Source: Linnemannia schmuckeri (taxonomy: Eukaryota > Mortierellomycota > Mortierellomycetes > Mortierellales > Mortierellaceae). From it: DNA of 64,000 nucleotides. The stretch is from the NCBI GenBank assembly GCA_029449235.1, contig JANATG010000008.1, positions 2,170,001 to 2,234,000 on the forward strand. Reading direction: 5' to 3'. The translations under genes were made by a program, and so were the position numbers. Shown one piece after another: positions 23,036-36,000 of the stretch (positions are counted from its first letter, which is position 1; the number at the start of each line of letters is the position of its first letter). A model generated the notes under the pieces. It did no database searches. It worked only from the letters and a program-made list of their open reading frames with translations, and was not told the DNA's origin.

Positions 23036-25499
23036 ATGCAACAAGAACACGAGCACCATCGGTTGCTCGAGATCAACTCACACCATAACCACGACGACAC
23101 TTCCTCATTCGTCGGACAGGCAGACAACGACAACTCTCATCATCACCATCATCATCAACCCATCACAACCACCCCAAAGTATACGAAACGCCAACAGGAC
23201 AGGACAACCCAGCCTTCACTATGGAACACCAAAGAGTTTTATGTCTACTACCTCGTCTTTATGTTCTGTATCCCCTACATGTTCAAGACTGCACACGAGG
23301 CCAGTTCAGGTACGCACTCAAACTGCTCTCATGCCAGATCGGAGATATTTGCTCCGTGTTGCCGGCCGGTTCAAGGAGGGAGGGGATTGTGCAACATCGA
23401 AGTTGAAATCACTTTGCCAAGTGGCTTCTTACTTACACCTATTATTTGTCAACCGCCCTTTTTTTGTTTCTACTTGTATAGTCGATAACCCCAACTACGA
23501 AAAGTACCAGCATCTGCTCTCGGACGGGTTCTTTGGATACAAGTTGGTACGAACATCTGGAATCTGGAAGAAATTTGGGCCAATTGAACCTCCTGGCCAG
23601 CATTAATTGATCTCGATCTCCCATACTCAACACCACGCTTCCGCTCTAACTTCCTGCCAAATAGGATAACAGCGATGGTCAATGGGCAGGATTCAGGAAC
23701 AACCTTCCAAAACTCCTGATCGTCGTCTCGATTTATCTCCCCCTCAGCCACCTCTTCAGCTCCTTCTTTGTCCCCGCCAAAACCACTAACAGCCTCAAAT
23801 CTCCCCAACAGCCCCTCGTTCGGACCTACTTCTTTCTCGCCTTCTCGGCCATCTACCTCTACTTTATGTACGGCAACAGCATTCTCAAGATCATGCTTAT
23901 TGTTTCGACTAACTATGCGATTGCGAAGTTGGGACGGAATGCGAGGTGGATGCCAGTGGCTACATGGGCGTTTAATATTGCGATTCTGTTCCTCAATGAG
24001 GGGTATAAAGGGTATAACTTTTCAGATTTCCATGAGGCCTTGACTTGGCTCGTAAGTTTACTTCAAACATCGGTTGCTAATGTTCAGAAGTTGAATTCGA
24101 CATTCTGAGGGTTTAAGCTAATCGGTATGATGCGAAACTTCTTCTCAATGATAGGATGATAATACAGGAATGGATCGTCGGTGGGATGTGCACTTCAACT
24201 TTACAATGCTCCGTCTCGTCTCCTTCAACCTCGACTACTACTGGTCCTTCAACTCTGACCACGAGCTCATCATGGAGGATCGTGACAGGACGCCTACCAA
24301 TGACAAGGAACGTGTGACTCAACCAGCTTTTGCCGGAGACTACTGCTTCACCTATTACGTCGCCTTTGCCCTCTATGCCCCGCTTTATGTTGCTGGGCCC
24401 ATCATGACCTTCAATGACTTTATCTCCCAGGTACCTACTCATCTCATCCTGTCAAGTGAAAAGGTATCGCCCTATGATCTGAGCAGAGCTGATGATTAAC
24501 GCGCTTCTTCTTATATACTATCAAAAAAAAGCTGAGGTATCCAAAGACAATCCCGGCAAAGACCCTCCTGATGTGGGTAGCCCGCCTAATCTTTTCCCTC
24601 TTGACCATGGAATTCGTTAACCACTACATGTACATGGTCGCGATCTCCAAAACCCAAGCCTGGGACGACGACACTATCCTTCAAATTGCTATGATTGCCC
24701 TCTTCAATCTCGTCCTCATTTGGCTCAAACTCCTTATCATCTGGCGCTTCTTCCGTCTTTGGGCTCTCCTCGACGGAATCGAAGCCCCCGAGAACATGAT
24801 CCGCTGTGTTACGAATAACTATTCGGCGCTCGGGTTCTGGAGGAGTTGGCATAAGAGTTTTAATCTGTGGATTATTCGATATATCTATGTGCCCTTGGGC
24901 GGGACGCGGTATGCGATGTATAATATTTGGGTGGTTTTTACATTTGTGGCGGTTTGGCATGATATCAATTTGAAGTTGTTGGCGTGGGGGTGGTTGATTT
25001 CATTGTTCATATTACCCGAGATTGTTGCTGGACGCATCTTTTCTAAACAGAAGGTAAGATTGAAAGTTCCCATCGTCCATTATTTTATTCATCGATTTTT
25101 GTTTTCACTCGCCACCCTTGGTCACACATTAATTAATTTTGCAATTTCATTAAATTCATTCCCGCGTGACCCCTGCCCACTTTCCCTCTCACCCAACCTA
25201 TCTCAACCTCCAACCTCCAACCTCTAAACAAAAACCAACAATAGTGGGGAAGCTGGCCATACTACAGACACCTATGTGCGGTCGGAGCCGTTGGAAACAT
25301 TCTCTTAATGATCACCGCAAACCTGGTCGGATTCTGTACAGGCCTCGAGGGAACCAAGATGCTGATCGCTGAGATGTTCTCATCGACTCAGGGGTACATT
25401 ACTCTGTTGGGTTGCCTGGGTGCCCTCTTTGTCTGTGCCCAGATCCAGTTTGAAGTCCGAGAGTCCGAGAAGCGTCGCGGTCTCTTTTTGAACTGTTAG
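23036..25499 (+). CDS. GUP1: Gup1-type MBOAT O-acyltransferase
   Basis: Six exons (23036-23309, 23482-23546, 23665-24051, 24155-24430, 24532-25053, 25245-25499) give 592 residues, near the yeast Gup1 length (560). The N-terminus is hydrophilic with a run of six His, followed by about 10 membrane segments. Conserved Gup1/MBOAT blocks are FNFTMLRLVSFNLDYYW, FAGDYCFTYYVAFALYAPLY, GPIMTFNDF, GFWRSWHKSFNLWIIRYIY, VPLGG and the segment FVAVWHDINLKLLAWGW, which holds the likely catalytic His. Gup1 sits in the ER and remodels GPI anchors by adding a long acyl chain; loss affects membrane order and glycerol-related phenotypes. The exon 4 acceptor was set at TAG before 24155 because the next CAG breaks the frame. 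Exon 5 follows a weak acceptor (A-run plus G) but is required by phase and homology. Confidence 0.95.
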
Positions 25500-25830
25500 T
25501 TTAAGTTTCTTTTTCTCTCTCATTTTGTTTTTGTTTAATCATAGATATAGAAACAATAATAATCCCTAATCCTTTATGATGGTTTTCGAATTTTGCTGTT
25601 GATTTTTTTTTTGTTTGTTTATTCTGGTGTTTGGTAAAAGTTGGTTGAGGTGTTAGTAGATGGGCGAATGAGTGAGTGGATGTATCAAAATGGTGACGAA
25701 GCTGCTTATCTGTCTGCCTATTCCTAAAATCCCGGGACACATGGAGAGAGAAGAAGCGCAAAAAAACAAAACTAGAGTCGGAGAGGGTAGGTTCATTGAG
25801 CAAAAATGACTCCCTGACTGGGCGAGTCAT
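25500..25830. other. Convergent intergenic, 3' UTRs
   Basis: 331 bp between the GUP1 and ARL8 stop codons. No gene seen. Confidence 0.5.
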
Positions 25831-28151
25831 TTACTTGCCCTTGCCCTTCTTGGTCAACCACTGCAGTGTGATATCAATGTTGACCTGGTTCTTGGCCGAG
25901 ATCGAGTAGCATGACACCTCGCGACTTGCGATCTGTTTCAAGTTCCTATTTATCATCCATCCATTCATGAGCACAAAAAAGTTAGAGTGGACTCTCTTGA
26001 TCCCAGAAAAAAAAATTACGATCAAGACAACAGCCACCAATATCATCTGGCAAGAATGATTCCCTTAAACGTACATGACTTCGATGATCTGCTCAACGGT
26101 CAGGGCGCCAGGCAAGTCGTTCTTGTTTCCGAGGACTAGGACAGGAATGCTGGCCAACTGAGGCTTATCCAGCAAGTTACGGAGCTCTGTCCTGGCTGCA
26201 TCCAGCTTATCATGATCTGCCGCGTCCAAAACAAACCTAATCACGTTGATAATGTTCGTCAGCCATAACGATTAAACACACAATCCATCCAAAAGAGTGA
26301 CAATCTCAGAACACGATAATCCTGGTCCACTGTCTTGTAGACTCACACAATGGCATTAACGCCTCGGCAATATCTCTCCCACATGCTTCGGAATCTAATA
26401 TGTTTATAATAGCAACGAAAAGCATACGAATGTCAGAAATGGACCAAAGTTACACACCCTATTCGCGAGCTCAAGAAAAACGGAGGGTAAAGATCCGTCG
26501 AAAATAGCTTCTTACCTGGGCTGACCGCCAATATCCCACAGTTTCATGGTCACATTTCCCTTGGTGACCTTGCGCATGTTGAATCCAACGGTAGGGATCA
26601 TGTCTTCTGAGAACTGTCCAGACTGTTTTCATACAAGAAGCAAAAAGACAGAGTTAGGGGGTGGCGTCTAGGTCATCATGGCTCCTGTTTTTACGCTATG
26701 CGAATGCCTGTCGGCCATTCTTGCTTTTTGTTCTCCGTATGTGTCAGGATCGCTTTCTTAGTTTCGTCATATCAAAGAGACGCGTGAGTATCACCAGCTG
26801 ACATCTCCTCTTCGATTTTTTCTTTGCACCCCCTACGTTTTTCTTCACCTTGATGATCCTGTGGTCCTCGACTGTGTGATTGTAACCCCAGAAAGGTATC
26901 ATTTTTAAAAATATCCAGATTGAGGAGGGCGAAGTTGAAATATGCCTTCCTGTTTGTTGTTGTGATCATCCATGACTAAAACGCTTGTCCGCTGAACTCT
27001 AAGACCTGTCCCTCCTTTTTCATAGTTTTTGTAGTCGTCATTGTTGTTGCTGCTGCTGTTGTTGTTGACTCGTGGCACAAGGTCCTTGTTATATTTTTGT
27101 GCTATGCACTCCTCCCGTTGCAAAAAGGTCTTTTTTTATCGTCCTTTCTTCCAAAAAACACAAACAAATGACCCCATATCGGTATGCATCGGTCGTGATT
27201 TTTTTTTTTCGACGTGATACAATTCCCGCCTCGCAGTCTGTCTTCCAAAGGGTTGACGGAATGTCCGTTGCGTGTGCGTGTGTGTCCTTGTGTGTGCAAC
27301 AATAAAGAAAGAAAACGAGTTGACAAACAAAAAAGAAGTCCAAAAGTGTGGGGGAGCGAGAGAGAAGAGAGGCGCCTTTGCGTTCCTGTTTGTGTATCGA
27401 ATAAACAACCCAGTCATGTCCATGACCCTTACTCGCTCGCACGAGATAACAAAAAAAAAAAGAGTACAAGTTCCATAGTAATAGCAACAGTCCATCGTTT
27501 CCCAAAATGGCGCCACTGGAGAGTTCCATCCACGATTTCTCTTCCCTTCGAGGTAGACAATCATGCTCTTTCCTCTCTCTCCCTGCCTTTCACCAGAACA
27601 CCCATTACTGCTTTGTGGAAAAGGAGATGGCTGGCAGACAAGCGCACTAGCAGGGTCAGGCTGTGCTTCTTGTTTTCCTTGTACGGTAAAAAGAGAGAAG
27701 TTGTTCCTCCTGCAGTTTTTTTCTTGACTGAAAAGAACCAGAAGTGTAGGAGGTTGCGACACTTACAGCAATAACGTTGACGAGGGTGGTCTTTCCACTG
27801 TTTTGCAAGCCGACCAAAGTCAATTCCATCTCGGTCTAGTGAAGTAGAAGGAAGGTACAAAAGTTAGAAGACCCACAGGTCAGTAAAAGTCCTCCTCCTT
27901 ATGTCAGTGTGGTTACCCTCGGGTGTACATATTCTTATAAAAGTGTGTGTGAAAAAACGAGAAGACTGAGGAGCAGGAGCATTGCGAAAGCAGTAATAGC
28001 AGGTCGAGACGACAGGAGGACGGTGGCAACAAAGAGCAAAGAACAATGTTCTTGAGATGAGAAGAATGTAAAGAAAAGTCATTAGGTGTATGTATACCTT
28101 GAAGAAGAGGCTACGCAGCCAGTCCAAGATGGACTGAATGAAGGATGCCAT
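25831..28151 (-). CDS. ARL8: Arl8-family small GTPase
   Basis: Six exons (28151-28098, 27835-27767, 26622-26516, 26394-26347, 26236-26075, 25945-25831) give 184 residues, matching Arl8 (186). G motifs are P-loop GLQNSGKTT (27-35), switch region [33 protein letters not shown], and NKND for guanine specificity. The C-terminal SISAKNQVNIDITLQWL is characteristic of Arl8 rather than Arf or Arl1. The N-terminal amphipathic helix begins MASFIQSILDW without the Gly2 needed for myristoylation, as known for Arl8, which anchors through N-acetylation. Arl8 governs lysosome/vacuole and vesicle movement and fusion. Budding yeast lacks a clear Arl8, so its presence fits a filamentous or early-diverging fungus. 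The second intron (26623-27766) is unusually long at 1144 bp. Confidence 0.95.
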
Positions 28152-28931
28152 GGCGAGTGTAAGTGGTAGAAGTTGCTGCTGTTGTAAGTGGTGGTGTGTG
28201 TGTGTGTGTCAATCCTGGGGGGAGTCGTTTGTGAGCAGTTGCGAGTGATGATGTATATTCCCAGGAGTGAAATCGTAAAAAAGGGATGGGATGGCGGGAG
28301 AGAGAAGGAGGAAAAGATAAAGCAAAGGAAAAGAAAAGGACGAAGGAGGGACAAAGGATATGAAGGGAAGAAGTGAAAGGTAAGGGAAAGGAGAAAAAAA
28401 AATACTGTGTGTACGGACCACGAAAGTAACAGACTTCACCCTTCTCTTTGTTTCCCTTTTTGTACGCACACGCATACAACAAAACCGTTTTGTATCCTCA
28501 TCAGAATACACCCGTGCCACACACACACACACACACACACACATCACACAACTTGAGACCCGCTTTGATCCCATCCTTCCTCTTGTCTCTTTGTCGTATT
28601 CTACTAGCGTCGCTTTCGTTCATGATGCTAGGACCCAGGCGCCTCCTTCCCTTCTTTTTCAATTGATTGACTCACACTCATCATCATCATCATCATCGAT
28701 ACAACACACACACACACACACACACACCTCAAACATTCCCTTGCACACCTCCTGCAGGTACCGCTTGTCGCGCTCTTTTCAATTGACCACCTGCCAAACC
28801 CAGTCCTCCTTAACCCTCGTGTGTTTGTGTCTGTGTGCCCTCTTTCCTTTTTCTCCTCATTTTTCTCTCTTTTTCTTTGACCATCGAAACCTTACTTGTC
28901 GCCTCTGTATCCAGTATCCTCTCTTTCTCTC

Positions 28932-28965
<34 letters not shown>

Positions 28966-29288
28966 CTCGTCCTCCTCCTCTTCGAGTCAGCATGAACCTG
29001 ATCCCTTGCTTTTTGTTAGTTGCTGCATAGCCATTTCCGCAATGACGTTACAACAATGTCCAATGACGATCCATATATGCCTTGTGAAGCAAACTACAAC
29101 ATCAACATTAAGGATACAAGTTGAGAGGACTAGAAAAGAAAGGAGAATATTATTGATATTGTTGTTGTAAGATTGATGTTATGTGTGTATGCATAAGGGA
29201 TAGATAGGCCCCAGCTAGTAATGGAGGAACATTAAGAAAAACGATAGAAAGTATGTGAGGGAGATAAATATCAAGTTTCCAAACTTTT
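28152..29288. other. Intergenic with microsatellite cluster
   Basis: 1.1 kb between the ARL8 start and the septin stop (both minus). It holds the ARL8 promoter and a dense group of simple repeats, listed separately. Predicted frames are repeat-derived. No exon recognised. Confidence 0.5.
28518..28966. repeat. Cluster of microsatellites
   Basis: Two CA-dinucleotide arrays (about 28518-28543 and 28705-28728), a short CAT array (about 28680-28697) and a long CTTT/CT array (about 28919-28966) lie within 450 bp. They lie upstream of ARL8. These are typical slippage-prone loci and could serve as polymorphic markers. Confidence 0.85.
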
Positions 29289-32067
29289 CTACTTGGGAGT
29301 CTTGAAGAGCTTGCTGGAGGACTTGTTTAACGTGCCGCTACGCGACAAGGTCACAAGCTCCTCAACCTCACGGTTCTCGGCCTCAAGCTGCAAACGCGTT
29401 TGCTCCAGCTCCGCCATCAATTCGGCCTTCTTGGCGTTCAACTGATCCTCACGCTCGCGCAACGCAATCTCCTTCTCCTTGACCTTTTGCACAAACATCT
29501 GACGAATCTCTTCCTCGCGACGATCCATCTCCTGCTTGTTCTGAGACTTGGTGCCCTCAATTTGACTGTCGTAGGTCTCGTCACACTCCAAGATCGAGAC
29601 TGGGCGACCCAGCTTGCGGAGGGCATCGCCACGGTGTCTGTGGTAGTGGACATTGTGTGTCGTCTCGACCAGATCGTGCAAGCAGGTCGACATCAGCAAC
29701 TCTCTCAAATACACAAAGTCCGAGTGCTCAGCATTCTCGACTATTTTTTTTTGTTGTCATTGCATGCATAATACAAAAAAGAGGTATCACGCGGTTAGAT
29801 CTCCTTTCAGCCTTGGAATGTCGTGAACATCAGCACGTCTACTGTCAATCTTTTTTTTTTTTTTTTTTTTTTTTACAAAAGCATCATCCATGGCAAAAAA
29901 CGTTACCTTCGACGACACCCCAGCGGTAGGTTCTGCAGCGGACATCTCTGTTTCCGATGCGAGCAATGGTATCGCTTCCAATGACCGAGAAAGGAATGTG
30001 TTGCTGAAAAGTGATACAAGAAATGGTAAACATATAAGTTTCTCCTTTCACAAAAAGAATTCTCCGCCGTTTGTCCATGTGCACGTTTTCGTTCCCGTAT
30101 GATCTACCCCTGGCTCTGTCGTGGAAAAAAAATGTGCTTACCAAAAGCTCCTCTGCGCCATCGACCTCATCGGGGTAATCCGAAGGGAAGGTCTTAATTC
30201 CATGCTCCTGCAAATCACGCAACAAGATATGCTTGAACGACACCTTCTCTTCGGCGGTCATAGTGTCGGCTTTGGCGATAATGGGGATCACATTGACCTT
30301 CTTGGCCAAAGTCTGGAGAGCTCTGGCATCAAGTTCCTTCAAGCTAGTATCAAAGAAAAACAAGCATATGTGTGAGCCCAACAAGGAACATTAGCTCTCT
30401 CCTGGCTTAAAAAAGTACAATGCCCTTGAACAAAAACAAATACGCAACAGTGAGCCACGCTAATCCCTTTCTTTTAACTCCTCTGTCCTGATCTTTATAT
30501 CTTACCCATGACCGTTGGGTGCGATAAAGTAAAGCACGGCGTGAATGCGGGTATCGGGAATGGCCTTTCGGAATCCTGGGTGTCGTTCAGCGGTCATGTA
30601 CTCCTCGAACTGTTTGTCGATATACTCCATGATAGGGGTGACACTAGTTCAAAGTAAATAGAAAGACACCAGAAAAAAGACAAGAATGAGTTCAACATTA
30701 TTCAGAGACAAAACAGAGTCCAGATTGCTATAAAAAATGAGTGCTCTCATCCCAACATCCGTCGGTCTGTATGCGTTTCTTTCTGAGCAAAAAACAACAA
30801 CATGTAAATATAGGTGAAAGGGGCGGAGAGCTTGTAGATGGGCCACAGGAGCTAACAAGTGGACAATTGTGAATGTAGAAAGAAAAAAGAGGACATGCCA
30901 TCTAAAAGGCGGGAGTTGACGACGGACTTACTTGTGCTCACGGTTCAGCTCATCTCCAAATCCTGGCGTATCGACAATGCAGAGGTTCAAGATGACTCCA
31001 TCCTCGACCAGTTCTAATTTGAAAATAAAAAAAAATGGGAGTGTTAGCTCTCGTTCGTTTAGTGAATAAAACGGTGATGGCGAGTATCCTGGCCAGCTTG
31101 ATCCCTTGTAAGTATTCGGCAAGGTGCCATCTTTGGCATAGCTGGCAAATTTAGATGTGTCGGTACGGTACCATAGTACGAAGGCTGGATCTGAACCGTC
31201 TGAGTTGACTGTGGGTTGCGGGGAAGGATCTCCTCCTTGAGGTCGGTGTTGAAGAGAGTGTTCATGAATGTGGTCTTTCCGAGGCCACTCTCACCTAGAA
31301 GCAGTATCAGTCAATTAATGTGCACATGTTAGTTTACAGAGGACAAAAAGAACGGAGGCTTTTGAGCGTCTGTCGTACAAGGCACCCAAAATATTTTTTG
31401 TGCTATTGGCGAGTCAGAGGCGAACAAAGACAGAGTTAATTGACCTACCGACAACCATCAAGTTCAAGTCGAAGGTATTGCGCTTGACCTTGGTGAAGTG
31501 CTGGTTGGGGAGAGCATCGAGGCCGAGGGGCGATGTCAATTCCAATGGCCTTGGCTGAGGGTGCTTCCAGGGGCCAGGGTCGGGGAACTGGCCACTGTCG
31601 TTTAATTGAATAGGAGGTCAAAAAAAAAATGTCAAACATGGAGGGTTAGCCCGCGCGTCTTTATTCCTGTTACCAAAGAAGCCTTGAAATCGTATGACAA
31701 TAAACGACTTTTTGTTTGCTGGTTTTGTTTCCTTGTTTACCTATGCTGGTGAGCGAATTCCTGTTGATGATAACCATGTCGTCCAATTGAAAGGATCCCA
31801 CAATAAGATAGAGATGGTGTTCAATTAAACAATTGAACGGACAAAAGAAAACGGCAAAGGGAAAATAAAAGTTTGTGGTTATGAGTGTGTATGCTTGTTT
31901 GTGCCATAAGAGGGTCTCGTTATTGTCCCCTCGTTTTATTTTCGTTGAGGATGTTGAGAATGGAAGATAATCAATTGATGAGTGTTATTGTTATCCTCAA
32001 GGAAAAGGGTGGCGTTGGAGAAGTGCGGGTGTTGAGTGATGAGTGCGAGTTTGCTTACGAGAGGCAT
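29289..32067 (-). CDS. Septin GTPase
   Basis: Nine exons (32067-32059, 31760-31741, 31594-31449, 31294-31172, 31013-30932, 30643-30506, 30343-30142, 30003-29907, 29740-29289) give 422 residues. The septin GTP domain is clear: P-loop GESGLGKTT (59-67), G3 DTPGFGD, G4 AKADT, and septin-specific TPIMEYIDKQFEEY, VIGSD and the YRWGVVE septin unique element. A long heptad-rich coiled coil occupies roughly residues 330-405, and the tail ends LFKTPK. Septins form hetero-oligomeric filaments at sites of polarity and septation. The usual YENYR-like motif after ETTHNVHY is altered to HRHRGDALRKLG. I cannot say which core septin it is. The first coding exon is only three codons (MPL) and the second 20 nt; they were placed by phase and strong splice sites. 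Confidence 0.93.
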
Positions 32068-32688
32068 GGTCGAGTCGAGACTGAGGGTGAGAGAGTGAGT
32101 TGAAGAGGCGAAGGGAGTCGGGTAAGAGAGTAAGGGACAGGGGTAAGGTGAGAGAAAAAGGCGGGATGAGGTGAGGAAGAAGAAGGAGAATAGGACTGAA
32201 AGAGAAAAAGGGAATGAGGAAGAGAAGTGTAAAATGAAGGAAAAGAAGGGTGGGATGCAACGGTCTTTCTCTTTGTGTCTGTGTTTCCCTTTCTCTCTCT
32301 CACATACGCTTGGTTGAAGTCAAGCCAGCCAGCCAGCCAGACTGAGAAGGGAAGACGCAACTTTTGCAAATTCATTAAGGGGAATGCAGGACCCATCTTG
32401 GGCAGAAAGTGAACGACCCTTAATCTAATCAGCCATCTGTTTCGTGAAACACAGCCATCCATCCACGCGAGAATTGGGTTGGCTGGGCTTGTCTCTGGCA
32501 TTTTTTTCTGGTATATAAGGACCACTTCGCCCGCAATTCTTTGCCTCTCTCTCTTTTGCAGACCTCTTCTACCTTCAACTATACCATCTGTTTTTCTCAC
32601 CTACACTCTATTACTCACAAACAAACAAGCTCTATTCACTCTCCTACTTTTTCTTAACCTACCTCAACTTCAACTTCTATCTCGTCAA
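32068..32688. promoter_or_regulatory. Divergent septin/URC1 promoter region
   Basis: 621 bp between the divergent starts of the septin and URC1 genes. Features are a CAGC tetranucleotide run near 32324-32341 and a TATATAAGG box near 32513-32521, about 170 bp upstream of the URC1 ATG and correctly oriented for it. The septin side is pyrimidine-rich on its coding strand. Confidence 0.5.
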
Positions 32689-35041
32689 ATGTCTGACTCA
32701 GCTGTTCTCACACAGATCCTGACCACCCTTGCAGACCTGCAAGCAAGTCAACAACTTCTCTCCCAAAAGGTATCCCTCCTTCTTTATCTTGCTCCAGACC
32801 TACCAAAACTCGTTTGCGCTTCCACTCACTTGCTAACTGTTATTCTTTGTACGCGTTCTTTCGCCTTCGCTTCAAAACAGGTCGACAAGATTCAAACAGA
32901 GTCGGAACACCCTCACAAAGTTAAGCTTCACCTCCACGATAGTCACTACGCTGGTAAGATGCGCTCCTTTTATGCTATTACTTTGACACTTTGTTTGGTG
33001 AACCCAATCTGACGATAACATGTTATCGATTTGGAACTGTGGAGAATAGGCCACTCGGACTCGGATCATGATACCGTTGTCTCGCCAACATTCGCACCGA
33101 AGATAGACCACGCAAGCCTCTTTGCCGAAAAGCCCATTCTGATGAGTAGGATCACCGTTTGATATTTATTACAGCGAGCTTGTCATTCCTCTGCTTTAAT
33201 TCAGTGATCATTGATGAAAGTCTGTCATGCTCATCAACTGCGCCGTTGATATTAGCTCAACCGGACCAGCCTGGTGTAAACCCATACACTATGAACTGGG
33301 GCAAGGCAGACCCGCAGGCCCGTGGGCCCATCGTTGTCTCCCGTCACCCTTCATCCATCAACATTCGGTAAGTTGCCCGAGCGTCCATTGGTGCGGAGAT
33401 GTTGAGTAGAGCTGCAGATTTCTTGAGGATCGATCGTTGTTCTTACCTATTTGTCATCCTTCTTTGTCTATAGAAATGCCTTGGGGGCGTATGGTGGCCC
33501 TTACTCTATCTACCGTGCTCTGGCTGTTGCCATGGAGGAACTCGCCGAAGACGTATGTTGTCTGAAATCATTCTAGCTTTTTATTTGCGTCATTGACGTT
33601 TTTGCCATCATTACCCACCAATGAAACGTACCACTTTTTACTTTCATTCGATCACGTTACAGCATCGCCCCAACTTTGATCACACGGAGCCGGTCATCAA
33701 TATTCCGCAGCAACCCCAATGGTCGGACCCCACCAAGATCGTCTCCTTCGACCCTTTCGGGCACATGACAACCCAGCTCTACAAGAAGGAAATTGAACAG
33801 GGTCTGGATATTCGTCCTACTATTGCCATCACGCGCGCACATATGCTGGTTCCTGAGATCCAAGCAGAGGTCAAGAGAGGAGCCTTGACTGTTGATGGCA
33901 AGGTTGTTATCGGGGACACAGGAGAGCTCGATGTGCACAAGGCTGCCATTGATCCAGTCTGGTACCTTCCTGGTGTCGCTGCTCGCCTTAACGTCGAGGA
34001 AGACGTTCTTCGTCATTGTCTCTTGTAAGTTGCCTATGAGATTATTTTTGTTCTTCCGAATACTATTTTTTTTCACATCACTCACATCTTTTACTTCATT
34101 TTGTAGTGAGAGCACAGGAGGAATGTACTCTGAATTGATCACTCGGCCAGATATCAAAGTGTTTTTGCCGCCCATTGGAGGACTGACAGTGTACATTTTT
34201 GGCAACCACGAGCTCATCGCCGATCCCAAGACACAACTTACAGTCAGGGTGCATGACGAGTGCAACGGCTCGGACGTGTTTTGTTCCGACATCTGCACAT
34301 GCCGGCCTTACCTCATCTATGGCATGGTTGAGGCCATCAAGGAAGCCCAGAATGGTGGCGTTGGACTGATCATCTACCGTAAGTTTGAATCGACTGGAGA
34401 TACGACAGTGCGCCACCAAAATTTTGTTCTCTTCTCTTTTCGTGTTGTCCGGTTAACCCATGGATTTTAACTCAGAATTCTATTTTTCTGTCTGATGGGA
34501 GAAAAAAAAATAGTCCGCAAGGAAGGACGAGCCCTGGGAGAGGTCACCAAGTACCTAGTCTATAATGCGCGCAAGAGAGTGGGCGACTCTGCGGCCAAGT
34601 ACTTTGAGCGGACAGAAAATGTCGCAGGAGTTAAAGACATGAGGTTCCAAGGTCTCATGCCCGACGTACTCCACTGGCTCGGGATCACCAAGATTGACAG
34701 GTTCATGTCCATGTCGAACATGAAGCACGACGCCATCATCGATGCTGGCATCCAGGTACATATCTATTTTATCTTTCATCTCGTTACTTGGTTTGAGTAT
34801 GTTCGTCCTATACACAGACACAAATGCCATTCGTACTAACGTTATATTTTTTCCTCATCCTTTTCCAATGCGTGCTTAGATTTTGGAACGTGTCCCCATC
34901 CCAGATGAGATGATCCCGGCGGATTCTAAGGTGGAGATTGATGCCAAGATCGCGGCAGGATACTTCACCAATGGACACATCCCTGACGCGGAGGACCTGT
35001 CGCGCACGGTTGGTCGAGGCTGGGATGATTCTCATCCATGA
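32689..35041 (+). CDS. URC1: Urc1, GTP cyclohydrolase II-like uracil catabolism protein
   Basis: Nine exons (32689-32769, 32881-32953, 33050-33145, 33256-33367, 33474-33552, 33663-34024, 34107-34378, 34514-34755, 34880-35041) give 492 residues. The N-terminal ~110 residues look poorly conserved. The rest matches the Urc1 branch of GTP cyclohydrolase II: MNWGKADPQARGPIV, IVSFDPFGHM, LDIRPTIAITRAHM, PVWYLPGVAARLNVEE, TGGMYSELITRPD, VFLPPIGGLTVYIFG and FQGLMPDVLHWLGITKIDR. The zinc/active-site region RVHDECNGSDVFCSDICTC keeps the three metal-binding Cys, and RKEGRALGE corresponds to the GTP-contacting RQEGRG motif of RibA. Urc1 takes part in the pyrimidine-catabolic route described in yeasts, which releases nitrogen from uracil; the exact reaction is not fully settled. 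It lacks the riboflavin-pathway DHBP synthase domain. Confidence 0.92.
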
Positions 35042-36000
35042 GGGACGCCCCATCCAGCATCCATGTACTGCAGTACTAGACTACTAGACTTCCCATATGT
35101 GGATCTAGAAAAGGATGCCGACTCGTAGTTCCATCTTTCCATCTACCCTTGTATATAGTAGCATCTTATTTGTTTTCCTTCGTAAATGTACTGTATCTTT
35201 TCTTCCGAAGATAGGCAAATGCGGATTGGGATTGACTTGCATGCAACAATCTTTTCTATGCTGCATGGATTGAAAAAAAGGAAAATAGCGTTTTACCCAG
35301 TGCCGTTTCATGAGTCGCCCACGTGGGGACGAGCTTGGCTATCGAGAAAAGCTGCTAGAGGATCACTCTTTTAGCTCCTCCTGCTGCTCCACAGAGCGCG
35401 TCGAATAAAAAAACGTTTCTGCAAGTGGTGACAAAGGGTGCATGCAAGATACTGCCTATCTGGTCTGTCCAGAGGGCCACAAACAAAAAACAACGCCAAA
35501 GCACACCCATCAGGTCAGGAATGAACAAAACCACTCCCATCCCTAATTTTTGTCGTTGTGCTCATTCCTCTTTTTCCATTCGCCCACTCACTTTCCACTA
35601 TTTTCTCTTCTTTGACTTGACTGCAATGAGCTTGACTTTTCTTTCTTGTGCTGCTACGGGCAGTCACTGAAGGGCTAGTGAGTGATCACTTCTTCTGTTC
35701 CTAATCTTGTTCTTTTTTCTTTTTTTTTTTCTATTCTTGTTTCTTCATTCCAACAGCAAAACTTTACTTCCAGTTTATTCCTCTTTTGCGACCTCATTCT
35801 CATTCAGGAACAAACACAGGACGCCCATCGTCTCTTTTCATAGTCATCGACCCACTCACAGCGCACACGAGATCACGCCCCGCTAGGACCAACCGCCTTT
35901 CTTTACTCTCTTAACAAACAACAAACAACTCGTCCTCCGCTCACAGTCCTCTTCCCACAACGGAGCCTTCACAACGGATCACCCAAAGCCCTGATAGATA
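35042..36000. other. Intergenic, no gene seen
   Basis: 959 bp between URC1 and the endopolyphosphatase gene, both plus strand. The last 300 bp are C/A/T-rich with little G, a common fungal 5' leader composition. No exon recognised. Confidence 0.5.

Noticed and set aside
28082..28574. Several overlapping frames rich in Ser/Phe/Thr upstream of ARL8
   Set aside because: They read through dinucleotide and purine/pyrimidine tracts and have no recognisable domain.
29289..35041. Functional cluster linking septin, Urc1 and endopolyphosphatase
   Set aside because: The genes belong to unrelated processes and adjacency alone gives no evidence of co-regulation.
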